7,519 nucleotides of DNA from the NCBI RefSeq assembly GCF_032477075.1, contig NZ_JAWDXO010000062.1, positions 1-7,519 on the forward strand. Reading direction: 5' to 3'. Origin of the DNA: Fusobacterium sp. Its GTDB lineage: Bacteria; Fusobacteriota; Fusobacteriia; Fusobacteriales; Fusobacteriaceae. Shown one piece after another: positions 1 to 6,241 of the stretch. How positions within the stretch are numbered: the stretch's first letter is position 1; the number at the start of each line of letters is the position of its first letter. The notes below the pieces were generated by a model. It saw nothing but the letters and a program-made list of their open reading frames with translations. It made no database searches and had not been told where the DNA came from. Made by a program: the position numbers and the translations under genes.

Positions 1-82
1 CTGTCACCGCCTGAATCTTTCCAGTAAACATAGATACAATTACTCCAATAATTATTAATCCGCACCAAATTCCATTAATCAT
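1..82 (-). CDS. spmA: SpmA-like nucleoside-recognition (Gate) domain membrane protein, N-terminal fragment
   Basis: Only the first 27 codons are present; the gene runs off the left edge. The minus-strand ATG at 82-80 is preceded by AGGAGG at 99-94 with an 11-base gap, and a second purine run (AAGGAAAG) lies closer, so the start is well supported. The translation begins MINGIWCGLIIIGVIVSM and continues FTGKIQAVT. This pattern of a short polar start, one hydrophobic helix, then a small glycine-containing loop and an amphipathic stretch with 'AVT' matches my memory of the N-terminus of spore maturation protein A. SpmA belongs to the nucleoside-recognition/Gate family of polytopic membrane proteins; in spore formers SpmA and SpmB affect spore core dehydration, and relatives occur in bacteria that do not sporulate. 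It is separated from the upstream peptide-transport operon by a strong terminator and has its own promoter candidate. The family call rests on 27 residues and is moderately sure. Confidence 0.6.
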   Translation of the reverse strand, partial: MINGIWCGLIIIGVIVSMFTGKIQAVT

Positions 83-274
83 ATTCTTTCCTTCCTCCTG
101 AATGTTTTTGTTCATATTATCTGTTCTATATTATATTCTATCAAATTTACTGGAATTTTCTATTAAACAAAATAAATATTTATTTGTTCATATTTTTATA
201 AAAATTATTACATAAATAATCAATATTATTTAAAATATAATTCATATTTTATGTATAAAATTAATGTGCTATAT
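83..274. other. AT-rich intergenic region between the transporter operon and the spmA-like gene
   Basis: No credible gene is present in this 192-base gap. It holds the promoter and ribosome binding site of the spmA-like gene, a perfect 14-bp AT palindrome at 192-205, and a 12-bp direct repeat TTTGTTCATATT at 107-118 and 183-194. The first repeat copy overlaps the -10 element. The rest is nearly pure A and T, so short repeats are expected by chance. Confidence 0.6.
116..144 (-). promoter_or_regulatory. Sigma-70-type promoter for the spmA-like gene
   Basis: On the minus strand TTGATA (144-139) is followed, after exactly 17 bases, by GATAAT (121-116). Each hexamer matches the consensus at five of six positions. 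Transcription would start near 109, giving a leader of about 27 bases with the AGGAGG site inside it. A TATAAT inside the spacer is an alternative -10 but has no matching -35. Confidence 0.55.
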
Positions 275-306
275 AAAAAAAACCCAGCTGATTTTTATCA
301 ACTGAG
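275..306 (-). terminator. Rho-independent terminator of the peptide transporter operon
   Basis: Read on the minus strand, CTCAGTTGAT (306-297), an AAAA loop and ATCAGCTGGG (292-283) form a 10-bp stem with two G-U pairs, followed by eight U residues (282-275). It begins 11 bases after the dppF stop codon. The wobble pairs would be C-A mismatches on the plus strand, so the hairpin is built for minus-strand RNA. Confidence 0.93.
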
Positions 307-317
307 ATTTTATAATT

Positions 318-1319
318 TTAATTTTTCTCTAACAATACCACTTTTTTATCTACAAATCCAAGTTCTTCTGCTAAATGACAAGCAAAGAAATGTCCTTCTC
401 CAACTTCTTGAAGTTCTGGATCTTCTTGTGTGCATATATCTTTTGCATAAACACATCTTTTTGCAAATCTGCATCCCTTAGCAGGATTTATAGGGGAAGT
501 AATTTCCCCCTGTAATCTTATTCTTTCCATTTTCTTTGTTACACTGGCTACTGGTATAGCAGACAACAGTGCTTTTGTATACGGATGAATAGGATTTTTA
601 AATAAATCTTTAGAAGGAGCCTTTTCAACTAATTGTCCTAAATACATAACTGCAATATCATCAGAAAAATGTTTTACAACAGATAAATCATGTGTTATAA
701 ACATATACGTTAATCCAAATTCTTCTTGAAGGTCCTGCATTAAATTCAATACTTGGGCTTGAATAGAAACATCAAGAGCAGATACAGGCTCATCACATAC
801 TATAAATTTAGGATTTAAAGCAAGTGCTCTGGCAATACCAATTCTCTGTCTTCTTCCTCCATCAAGTTCATGAGGATAAGTATTTATAAGCCTTTCACTT
901 AATCCAACTGTTTCCATAAGCTCCATTACTCTTCTATCACGGTCTTCTTTATTTTTATAAATTCCATGGATAATAAGAGGTTCAGCAATGATTTCACTTA
1001 CAGTTTTTCTTGGATTTAAAGATGCAAATGGATCCTGAAAAATAATCTGCATTTTCTGTCTTATTTCTCTCATTTGCTCTTTTGTATAATTTCTAATATT
1101 TTTTCCTTCAAATAAAATCTCTCCATCTGTTGCTTCTAAAAGTCTTAAAATAACTCTTCCAGTAGTTGATTTTCCACATCCAGATTCTCCAACCACTCCT
1201 AGTGTTTTTCCCTCACGAATTGAAAAATTTACACCATCCACTGCATGAAGCAATCCTTTTGGAGTATTAAAATATTTTTTTAGATTTTTTACTTCAAGTA
1301 AAACTTTGCTATCTTCCAT
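318..1319 (-). CDS. dppF: Peptide ABC transporter ATP-binding protein, DppF/OppF type
   Basis: This cytoplasmic ATPase subunit powers peptide import together with DppD. The 333-residue length is normal for the family. Visible motifs are Walker A GESGCGKST (44-52), Q-loop glutamine 95 in IIFQDP, the ABC signature region (151-159), Walker B FIVCDEP (172-178), the D-loop SALD (180-183) and H-loop histidine 210. The C-terminal oligopeptide-transporter extension has NPIHPYTKALLSAIP (242-256) and four cysteines (283, 289, 296, 314) with C-X5-C-X6-C spacing, matching the iron-sulfur site described in DppD-type ATPases. The signature reads LDGGRRQR instead of LSGGQ-type; I recall this variant from other DppF-like proteins, so it is probably functional. 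The ATG overlaps the dppD stop codon by one base (TAATG), and AGGAGG lies 10 bases upstream, which indicates translational coupling. It is the last gene of the operon. Confidence 0.95.
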   Translation of the reverse strand: MEDSKVLLEVKNLKKYFNTPKGLLHAVDGVNFSIREGKTLGVVGESGCGKSTTGRVILRLLEATDGEILFEGKNIRNYTKEQMREIRQKMQIIFQDPFASLNPRKTVSEIIAEPLIIHGIYKNKEDRDRRVMELMETVGLSERLINTYPHELDGGRRQRIGIARALALNPKFIVCDEPVSALDVSIQAQVLNLMQDLQEEFGLTYMFITHDLSVVKHFSDDIAVMYLGQLVEKAPSKDLFKNPIHPYTKALLSAIPVASVTKKMERIRLQGEITSPINPAKGCRFAKRCVYAKDICTQEDPELQEVGEGHFFACHLAEELGFVDKKVVLLEKN

Positions 1320-2320
1320 TATTTTTTATCCTCCTGTTCCACTTTAAATTCTACCAATCCTTCATAAATAAGACATCTTACTTTGTGCCCTTCACTTACT
1401 TCCACAATATTTGGCTCTTTCTTAGAACAAAGCTCTGTTGCATGAGGACATCTAGGATGGAATTTACACCCTTTTGGTAGATCTGTAGGGTCAGGCATTA
1501 ACCCTTGAATAGGTTTCAATCTAGTAGTTTCTTCATCTAAGCTAGGTATAGAGCCAAAAAGTCCATGTGTATATGGATGTTTTGGATTTTCAAAAACATC
1601 TAATAATGTCCCTGCTTCTATTATCTCTCCTGCATACATTATTGCTACTTTATCGCATACTTGAGCAACTACTCCAAGATCATGTGTAATAAGAATCATT
1701 GCCGTTTTAAATTTTTCTTTAAGGTCATTCATTAAATCAAGTACTTGAGCTTGAATAGTAACATCTAAGGCAGTTGTAGGTTCATCTGCTATTAAAAGTT
1801 TTGGATTACATGCAAGGGCTATAGCGATGACAACTCTCTGTTTCATTCCTCCAGAAAACTGATGTGGATAATCATTTACTCTAGCACCTGGAATTCCAAC
1901 AAGTTCAAGCATTTCTTTTGCTTTTTCTAAAGCTGCTGCTTTCCCTATTTGTTCATGGATATCTATAACCTCAGAAATTTGCTCTCCAACAGTCATAACT
2001 GGATTAAGAGAAGTCATAGGATCTTGAAATATCATAGATATCTGGCTTCCTCTAATCTTTCTCATTCCTTCTTCACTTTCTTGTAAAAGATCTTTTCCAA
2101 AGAATTTAATAGATCCTTTTATTACTTTACCAGGAGGATTTGGAACAAGTCCCATAATACCTAAAGCAGAAGTTGTTTTTCCAGCTCCAGTTTCTCCAAC
2201 AAGACCTATTGTCTCTCCTTCATTAAGTTCTATATCAAGTCCATTAACAGCAGATACTGTTTCGCTTTCTGTAATATATTGAATAGTTAAATCTTTTATG
2301 TTCAATAATTTTTCGCTCAT
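1319..2320 (-). CDS. dppD: Peptide ABC transporter ATP-binding protein, DppD/OppD type
   Basis: This is the second ATPase subunit of the importer, partner of DppF. It is 333 residues long. Motifs seen: Walker A GETGAGKTT (42-50), Q-loop glutamine 99 in IFQDP, signature FSGGMKQR (155-162), Walker B LLIADEP (175-181), D-loop TALD (183-186) and H-loop histidine 213. The signature SGGMKQRV is the form usual in DppD/OppD, which separates it from its DppF neighbour. The C-terminal extension contains NPKHPYTHGLFGSIP (245-259) and cysteines 285, 291, 298 and 316, spaced exactly as in DppF. The start at 2320 has GGGGG about 10 bases upstream, and only 22 bases separate it from the dppC stop. The gene is intact, and all catalytic residues expected for an ABC ATPase are present. 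Confidence 0.96.
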   Translation of the reverse strand: MSEKLLNIKDLTIQYITESETVSAVNGLDIELNEGETIGLVGETGAGKTTSALGIMGLVPNPPGKVIKGSIKFFGKDLLQESEEGMRKIRGSQISMIFQDPMTSLNPVMTVGEQISEVIDIHEQIGKAAALEKAKEMLELVGIPGARVNDYPHQFSGGMKQRVVIAIALACNPKLLIADEPTTALDVTIQAQVLDLMNDLKEKFKTAMILITHDLGVVAQVCDKVAIMYAGEIIEAGTLLDVFENPKHPYTHGLFGSIPSLDEETTRLKPIQGLMPDPTDLPKGCKFHPRCPHATELCSKKEPNIVEVSEGHKVRCLIYEGLVEFKVEQEDKK

Positions 2321-2342
2321 TTTATAATTCCCCCTAACTCTA

Positions 2343-3227
2343 TTATTGTTTTAATCTTGGATCTAGTGCATCTCTAAGTCCATCTCCTAAAAGATTTAAT
2401 GATAAAATCGTTATCATTATAGCCATTCCTGGGAATGTAGTTACCCACCATGCATATCTAAGGTATTGTCTACCTCCAGAAAGCATAGATCCCCATTCTG
2501 GATTAGGAGGCTGTATTCCCAGTCCAATAAAACTCAATCCTGCTGTTGACAAGATTGCACTTGCAACTCCTAAAGTTCCCTGCACAATTACAGGAGCTAA
2601 TGAGTTAGGAATTATGTGTTTAAATATTATTCTCGCATTACTTGCACCAATAGCTTTTGCTGCTTCAATAAATTCCTGATCTTTTATAGAAAGAACTGAT
2701 GCTCTAACTATTCTTGCATATCTAGGTATATTAGATATACTGATAGCCACCATTAAATTTCCTAGACTTGGTCCTAATGCAGAAACAATAGCTATAGCCA
2801 AAAGAATACTTGGTACTGCTAGAAATATATCCATTATTCTCATAATTACATTGTCTAGTTTTCCCCCATAATATCCAGCTAAAGCTCCTAAAGTCCCTCC
2901 ACATGCAATTGAAATTGTAACTGCTACAATTCCAACCATTAATGATACTCTTGCCCCATGGATAAGTCTTGCAAATATATCTCTACCAAATTCATCTGTT
3001 CCAAGCCAATGAGCTGCACTTGGTCCTTGCAGTCTGCTTCCTAAATTTTGTTTAATTACTACTGTATCATAATTTGCTATAACATCAGCAAATAATGCTA
3101 ATAAAACTAATATACATAAAATACCAAGTCCTAAAAGAGCCATTTTATTCTTTTTCAACATTCTCCATACTTCTCTCCATTGGCTTCTTTTTTTATTTAC
3201 TTGTTTTGCATTTTCTTTAGATGACAT
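2343..3227 (-). CDS. dppC: Peptide ABC transporter permease, DppC type
   Basis: This integral membrane subunit forms half of the peptide channel with DppB. The 294-residue protein has a basic cytoplasmic N-terminus, a first membrane helix at about 30-52, then the hallmark HWLGTDEFGRDIFARLIHG (73-91) of the DppC/OppC N-terminal region. Further helices lie at about 96-120, 131-152, 210-235 and 262-284. The EAA coupling loop that contacts the ATPase is at 188-208 (EAAKAIGASN, then IIFKHIIPNS), and the tail DGLRDALDPRL (282-292) is typical of the family. AAGGGGG (3240-3234) lies six bases before the ATG, and only 14 bases separate it from the dppB stop. No defect is visible. Substrate specificity cannot be read from this subunit. 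Confidence 0.95.
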   Translation of the reverse strand: MSSKENAKQVNKKRSQWREVWRMLKKNKMALLGLGILCILVLLALFADVIANYDTVVIKQNLGSRLQGPSAAHWLGTDEFGRDIFARLIHGARVSLMVGIVAVTISIACGGTLGALAGYYGGKLDNVIMRIMDIFLAVPSILLAIAIVSALGPSLGNLMVAISISNIPRYARIVRASVLSIKDQEFIEAAKAIGASNARIIFKHIIPNSLAPVIVQGTLGVASAILSTAGLSFIGLGIQPPNPEWGSMLSGGRQYLRYAWWVTTFPGMAIMITILSLNLLGDGLRDALDPRLKQ

Positions 3228-3241
3228 CTTAATCCCCCTTA

Positions 3242-4168
3242 CTACTTATATTGTGATTTTATTCTAGGATCAACATAAGCATACAATATATCTACCAATA
3301 GATTTACAACACTGAATGTTGCAGCTAGAAATATAACTGCTGCTAAAACTGTAGGAGTATCCTTTTGTCTAATAGCATCTACCATAAGTCTTCCTACACC
3401 AGGCCAAGAATAAACTGATTCTGTAAGAACAGCTCCTCCTAAAAGACCACCAAATTGTAATCCAACTACTGTAATTATTGGGATTAACGCATTTTTAAGA
3501 GCATGTTTATTGATTACAACTTTTTCTGCAACCCCTTTAGCTCTTGCAGTTCTGATATAATCCTGTCTTATAACTTCCAACATTGAAGAACGTGTCATTC
3601 TCGTTATGATAGCAGCAGATCCCACTCCTAAAGTTACTGATGGCAGTATTAAACTCTTGAGCCCATCAAATCCTCCAGAAGGTAATAATCCTAATTTAAC
3701 AGAAAAAGTAAGTATAAGCATAAGTCCTAACCAGAATACTGGCATAGAAACTCCTAGTAATGCTAATATCATACTGAAACTGTCTAAGAATGAATATTGT
3801 CTTGTTGCTGAAATAATACCAACTGGTATTCCTATACAAACTGAAATTATTATTCCAATAACAGCTAATATAAGTGTATTTGGAAACCTAGAAAATATTT
3901 CTCCAAAAACCTCTCTTCCAGTAGTGTAAGATCTTCCAAAGTCACCAACAACAGCTTTTCCTACATATCTAAAATATTGAACCAAGAATGGATCATTAAG
4001 TCCCATTTCTTCTCTCAATTTCAAGATTGCTTCTTTAGGTGCATTTTCACCTAAAATTAACTGTGCTGGATCTCCAGGAGTTAATGACATGATAGTAAAA
4101 ACTAAAAGCGATACTCCTAATAATACAGGAATAAGTAATAAAAGTCTTCTTAATACGTATTTGTGCAT
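3242..4168 (-). CDS. dppB: Peptide ABC transporter permease, DppB type
   Basis: This is the other channel half. The 308 residues start MHKYVLRRLLLLIPVLLGVS, a first membrane helix at about 8-29 followed by the family motif TPGDPA (30-35). Also visible are LREEMGLNDP (51-60), the Gly-Asp-Phe-Gly turn near 75-78, further helices at about 98-120, 131-158, 172-192, 225-250 and 272-298, and the EAA-type loop RTARAKGVAE (206-215) followed by HALKNALIPI. The C-terminus YVDPRIK (298-304) is typical. An in-frame stop two codons upstream of the ATG fixes the start. That start has no good Shine-Dalgarno sequence directly before it; the nearest strong one (GGAG, 4208-4205) is 36 bases away, with a hairpin between. 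A 176-base gap separates it from the binding-protein gene, the only large gap in the operon. Confidence 0.95.
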   Translation of the reverse strand: MHKYVLRRLLLLIPVLLGVSLLVFTIMSLTPGDPAQLILGENAPKEAILKLREEMGLNDPFLVQYFRYVGKAVVGDFGRSYTTGREVFGEIFSRFPNTLILAVIGIIISVCIGIPVGIISATRQYSFLDSFSMILALLGVSMPVFWLGLMLILTFSVKLGLLPSGGFDGLKSLILPSVTLGVGSAAIITRMTRSSMLEVIRQDYIRTARAKGVAEKVVINKHALKNALIPIITVVGLQFGGLLGGAVLTESVYSWPGVGRLMVDAIRQKDTPTVLAAVIFLAATFSVVNLLVDILYAYVDPRIKSQYK

Positions 4169-4180
4169 CTTTTAGTACGA

Positions 4181-4210
4181 CACTCTAACTCTTTAAAGTG
4201 CTCTCTCCTT
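4181..4210 (-). promoter_or_regulatory. Distant Shine-Dalgarno site plus spacer hairpin before dppB
   Basis: On the minus strand AAGGAG (4210-4205) is followed by CACTTTAA, loop AGAG, TTAGAGTG (4200-4181), an 8-bp stem with one G-U pair. The ATG follows 12 bases later. Folding the hairpin would cut the GGAG-to-ATG distance from 36 to about 16 bases. The wobble becomes a C-A mismatch on the plus strand, which favours a role in the minus-strand RNA. This is an inference from sequence only. Confidence 0.5.
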
Positions 4211-4264
4211 TCCTTTAAATTTTAATATATATTTTAATTTTTGTTACAAACCCTTTTTATTTTA

Positions 4265-4306
4265 AAGGGCTGAATCTAAAAAGTATAAATTTTAGATGCA
4301 GCCCTT
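4265..4306 (-). promoter_or_regulatory. Intercistronic hairpin between the binding-protein gene and dppB
   Basis: Arms 4265-4281 and 4290-4306 form a 17-position stem with one internal mismatch and an 8-base loop, starting 38 bases after the binding-protein stop. On the minus strand no U-tract follows, so it is unlikely to be a full terminator. A position between an abundant lipoprotein and its permease fits a 3'-end stabiliser or processing site that keeps binding-protein mRNA in excess. A short competing pairing exists: 4264-4269 can also pair with 4251-4256 (CCCTTT with AAAGGG). Confidence 0.6.
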
Positions 4307-4344
4307 CTCTAAATATTTATTTTTTAACTTAATTTCTTTTAAAA

Positions 4345-5880
4345 TTAATTTTGTTTAAATTTTGTACCGTATAGTCTATGGTGTCCTGCCGCTTTTAATT
4401 TAAAGTTATCTACATATTTTTGTAATCCAACATTTTGAGCTTTATATGCTGTGATATATAAAGGAACTTCTTCTTGTGCTATGATTTGCACTTCATTGTA
4501 TAATGCTTTTCTTTCATCTTGATCATTTGAATTTCTTGCCTTTGTTAGTAATTCATCAACTTTAGGATTATCATAGAACGCTCTGTTTCCAGCTCCACCA
4601 AAGCAAGATGAATGAAGTAATGGATATAGTCCATAATCAGCATCTCCAGTTACACTTACCCATCCCAATATAAACATCTCATGATTTCCATTAGATGTTC
4701 CATCTAAAAATGCTCCCCATTCAAGAGTTTCAACTGCTATATCTACCCCAATAGCTCTTAATTGATCTTGAAGTATTATAGCAATATCTCTTCTGTCTGG
4801 ATTTTCATTAATCCAAATTTTTGATTTAAATCCATTTGGATATCCAGCTTCAGCTAATAGGGCTTTAGCTTTTTCTATATCAACTGTCCAAGCTTTTGCC
4901 TCATCACTGTGTCCAAATACTTTTGGTCCAATAAGTGAATTAGCTCTTGTAGCTGATCCTTTATATACTGTAGAAATAATATCATCTACATTAATTGCTG
5001 ATGCAATAGCTTGTCTTACTCTAACATCATTGAAAGGTGCTTTTTTAGTATTAAATCCAATGTAATCAATAGATAGAGATGGCTCTTCTAAGAATACTAG
5101 ATTTTTGTCTTCTCTTATTCTTTCTTTATCCATTCCTTCAATATCATAAGCTATATCTATTTCACCTGTTTCCAATCCTATTGTTCTGTTAGTTGCTTCA
5201 GGTATTGCTCTGAATATAACCTTTTTTATAGGAGTTTCTCCTAAGAAATAATCTGAATTAGCCTCAAGAATTATTCTGTCCCCAGATGCCCATGACACAA
5301 ATTTATATGGTCCTGTTCCTACTGGTTGCTGTCCATAAGAATCACCTGCAGCTTTAACAGCCTTTTCATTAAGTATTGCTGTTGTAGGATGACATAAATG
5401 ACTTAGTAAAGCTCCAAATGGCTGTTTAGTTATTACTTTAACAGTATTCTCATCCACTACTTCCACTTTATCCACAGTTCCTATAATATGAGATACTTGT
5501 GGAGAACTTTTCATTCTATCTAAAGAAAATTTAACATCTGCTGCTGTCAAAGGTTCACCATTGTGAAATTTTACTCCTTTTCTTAAATGAAATACAGTTG
5601 TTACATCATCTGGCTGTTCCCATGATTCAGCAAGACTTGGTACAATATTCATATTTTCATCTTGTTCAACTAATCTATCATATATTTGAACTGTTACTTT
5701 TGATGACGGTGCATCATTTGTTGCATGTGGATCCAAAGATTTTGCATCTGCTCCATTAGCTACTACCAAAGTATCTTTTGTTGCTGCTTTTGCTCCTGCT
5801 GTCTCCTTACCTCCACCACAAGAGATAAATAAGAATATTGATAGAAGTACTAAGACCAATAGATGTAATTTCTTTTTCAT
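4345..5880 (-). CDS. Peptide ABC transporter substrate-binding lipoprotein (SBP family 5)
   Basis: This extracytoplasmic receptor delivers peptides to DppBC. The ATG at 5880 is preferred because GGGAGG (5896-5891) lies 10 bases before it; the longer reading from 5889 would leave one base and adds only three residues. That gives 511 residues. MKKK plus a hydrophobic helix end in the lipobox FISC, with lipidated cysteine 21. Family 5 landmarks (511 numbering): LAESWE (84-89), FHLRKGVKFHNGEPLTAADV (97-116), PVGTGPYKF (186-194), FNDVRVRQAI (283-292) and EAGYPNGF (344-351). The segment GWVSVTGDADYGLYPL (406-421) resembles the corresponding region of GsiB-type glutathione-binding proteins, so glutathione or similar short peptides are possible ligands alongside dipeptides. 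Specificity is not settled by sequence, hence no symbol. It is the first gene of the operon, as is usual for this transporter class. Confidence 0.93.
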   Translation of the reverse strand: MKKKLHLLVLVLLSIFLFISCGGGKETAGAKAATKDTLVVANGADAKSLDPHATNDAPSSKVTVQIYDRLVEQDENMNIVPSLAESWEQPDDVTTVFHLRKGVKFHNGEPLTAADVKFSLDRMKSSPQVSHIIGTVDKVEVVDENTVKVITKQPFGALLSHLCHPTTAILNEKAVKAAGDSYGQQPVGTGPYKFVSWASGDRIILEANSDYFLGETPIKKVIFRAIPEATNRTIGLETGEIDIAYDIEGMDKERIREDKNLVFLEEPSLSIDYIGFNTKKAPFNDVRVRQAIASAINVDDIISTVYKGSATRANSLIGPKVFGHSDEAKAWTVDIEKAKALLAEAGYPNGFKSKIWINENPDRRDIAIILQDQLRAIGVDIAVETLEWGAFLDGTSNGNHEMFILGWVSVTGDADYGLYPLLHSSCFGGAGNRAFYDNPKVDELLTKARNSNDQDERKALYNEVQIIAQEEVPLYITAYKAQNVGLQKYVDNFKLKAAGHHRLYGTKFKQN

Positions 5881-5917
5881 AAATAACATTCCTCCCTAAA
5901 ACTATTTTTTTATTTAG

Positions 5918-5957
5918 TTTCATTTTGAAATTTTTTTGTCATTTTTTCAAAATGAAA
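5918..5957. repeat. Paired TTTCA-N3-TGAAA dyads upstream of the transporter operon
   Basis: TTTCATTTTGAAA (5918-5930) and TTTCAAAATGAAA (5945-5957) are exact reverse complements of each other, and each is itself a 5-3-5 dyad. Centres are 27 bp apart. They lie downstream of the candidate operon promoter, within its leader and 38 bases before the preferred start codon. They could be a double operator for a dimeric regulator or fold as one 13-bp RNA hairpin with a 14-base loop. On the plus strand a seven-T run (5960-5966) follows, but no plus-strand gene needs terminating. Confidence 0.6.
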
Positions 5958-5995
5958 ACTTTTTTTGAGTGTACATAATTGAAATAATTACTTTT

Positions 5996-6004
5996 ATTAT
6001 AACA
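5996..6004 (-). promoter_or_regulatory. Candidate extended -10 promoter of the peptide transporter operon
   Basis: The minus strand reads TGTTATAAT (6004-5996), a perfect -10 hexamer with the TGn extension that can compensate for a poor -35. The nearest -35-like hexamer, TTGTAT, is 20 bases upstream, too far for a normal spacer. Transcription would start near 5989, giving a leader of about 108 bases that includes the paired dyads. Confidence 0.45.
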
Positions 6005-6109
6005 CTCTTTCTATAATAAGGATACAACATTTTTAAAATAAGTAAAGATATATTTTTTTCTATTGCTCTTAAACATTATCTTTTTTAAATATAATTATAG
6101 AAAGAATGT
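6002..6109. repeat. Distant inverted repeat (16-bp arms, 76-bp spacer)
   Basis: ACACTCTTTCTATAAT (6002-6017) and ATTATAGAAAGAATGT (6094-6109) are reverse complements at 15 of 16 positions; in minus-strand RNA the odd pair is a G-U wobble, so all 16 would pair. The left arm adjoins the TATAAT of the candidate operon promoter. Inside is a smaller inverted repeat, AAAGATA (6044-6050) with TATCTTT (6077-6083). No clear target-site duplication flanks it. Confidence 0.5.
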
Positions 6110-6133
6110 ACTATTTATTGGAGTTTAAGTCAA
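6105..6133 (-). promoter_or_regulatory. Possible second, upstream promoter of the transporter operon
   Basis: TTGACT (6133-6128) matches the -35 consensus at five of six positions. After 17 bases comes TACATT (6110-6105), a four-of-six -10. The leader would be near 218 bases. In DNA this AT-rich such a match can arise by chance, so it is weaker than the TGTTATAAT site. Confidence 0.25.
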
Positions 6134-6221
6134 ATTTATAAAATTTATATAAGAAATATAGATTTTATATATGATAAAATATTGTATTATTATTTGAACA
6201 AATTTCCTATTTATTAAGTAT

Positions 6222-6241
6222 AAAAATTAAATTTCTTTAAT
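6222..6241 (-). terminator. Weak candidate terminator after the YibE/F gene
   Basis: The minus strand reads ATTAAA, GAAA loop, TTTAAT (6241-6226), then four more U residues. The stem is six A-U pairs without any G-C pair, so termination would be inefficient and read-through into the transporter leader is possible. No stronger hairpin is visible downstream of this gene. Confidence 0.25.

Noticed and set aside
180..245. 21-codon minus-strand frame (MNYILNNIDY...) between the operon and the spmA-like gene.
   Set aside because: It has no ribosome binding site, lies downstream of a strong terminator and consists of AT-biased codons expected by chance.
251..481. 76-codon plus-strand open frame.
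   Set aside because: It runs through the operon terminator and antisense to the 3' end of dppF, and has no ribosome binding site or recognisable protein features.
3606..3929. 107-codon plus-strand open frame.
   Set aside because: It is wholly antisense to dppB, without a Shine-Dalgarno site; the composition is that of a mirrored membrane-protein gene.
5918..5966. Plus-strand terminator formed by the paired dyads and the following seven T residues.
   Set aside because: No plus-strand gene lies upstream, the stem has very few G-C pairs and the loop is 14 bases; a regulatory role for the minus-strand operon is more economical.
5947..6030. 27-codon minus-strand frame (MLYPYYRKSV...) ahead of the transporter operon, possible leader peptide.
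   Set aside because: There is no ribosome binding site, and the frame spans the promoter candidate, so it would not be translated from that transcript.
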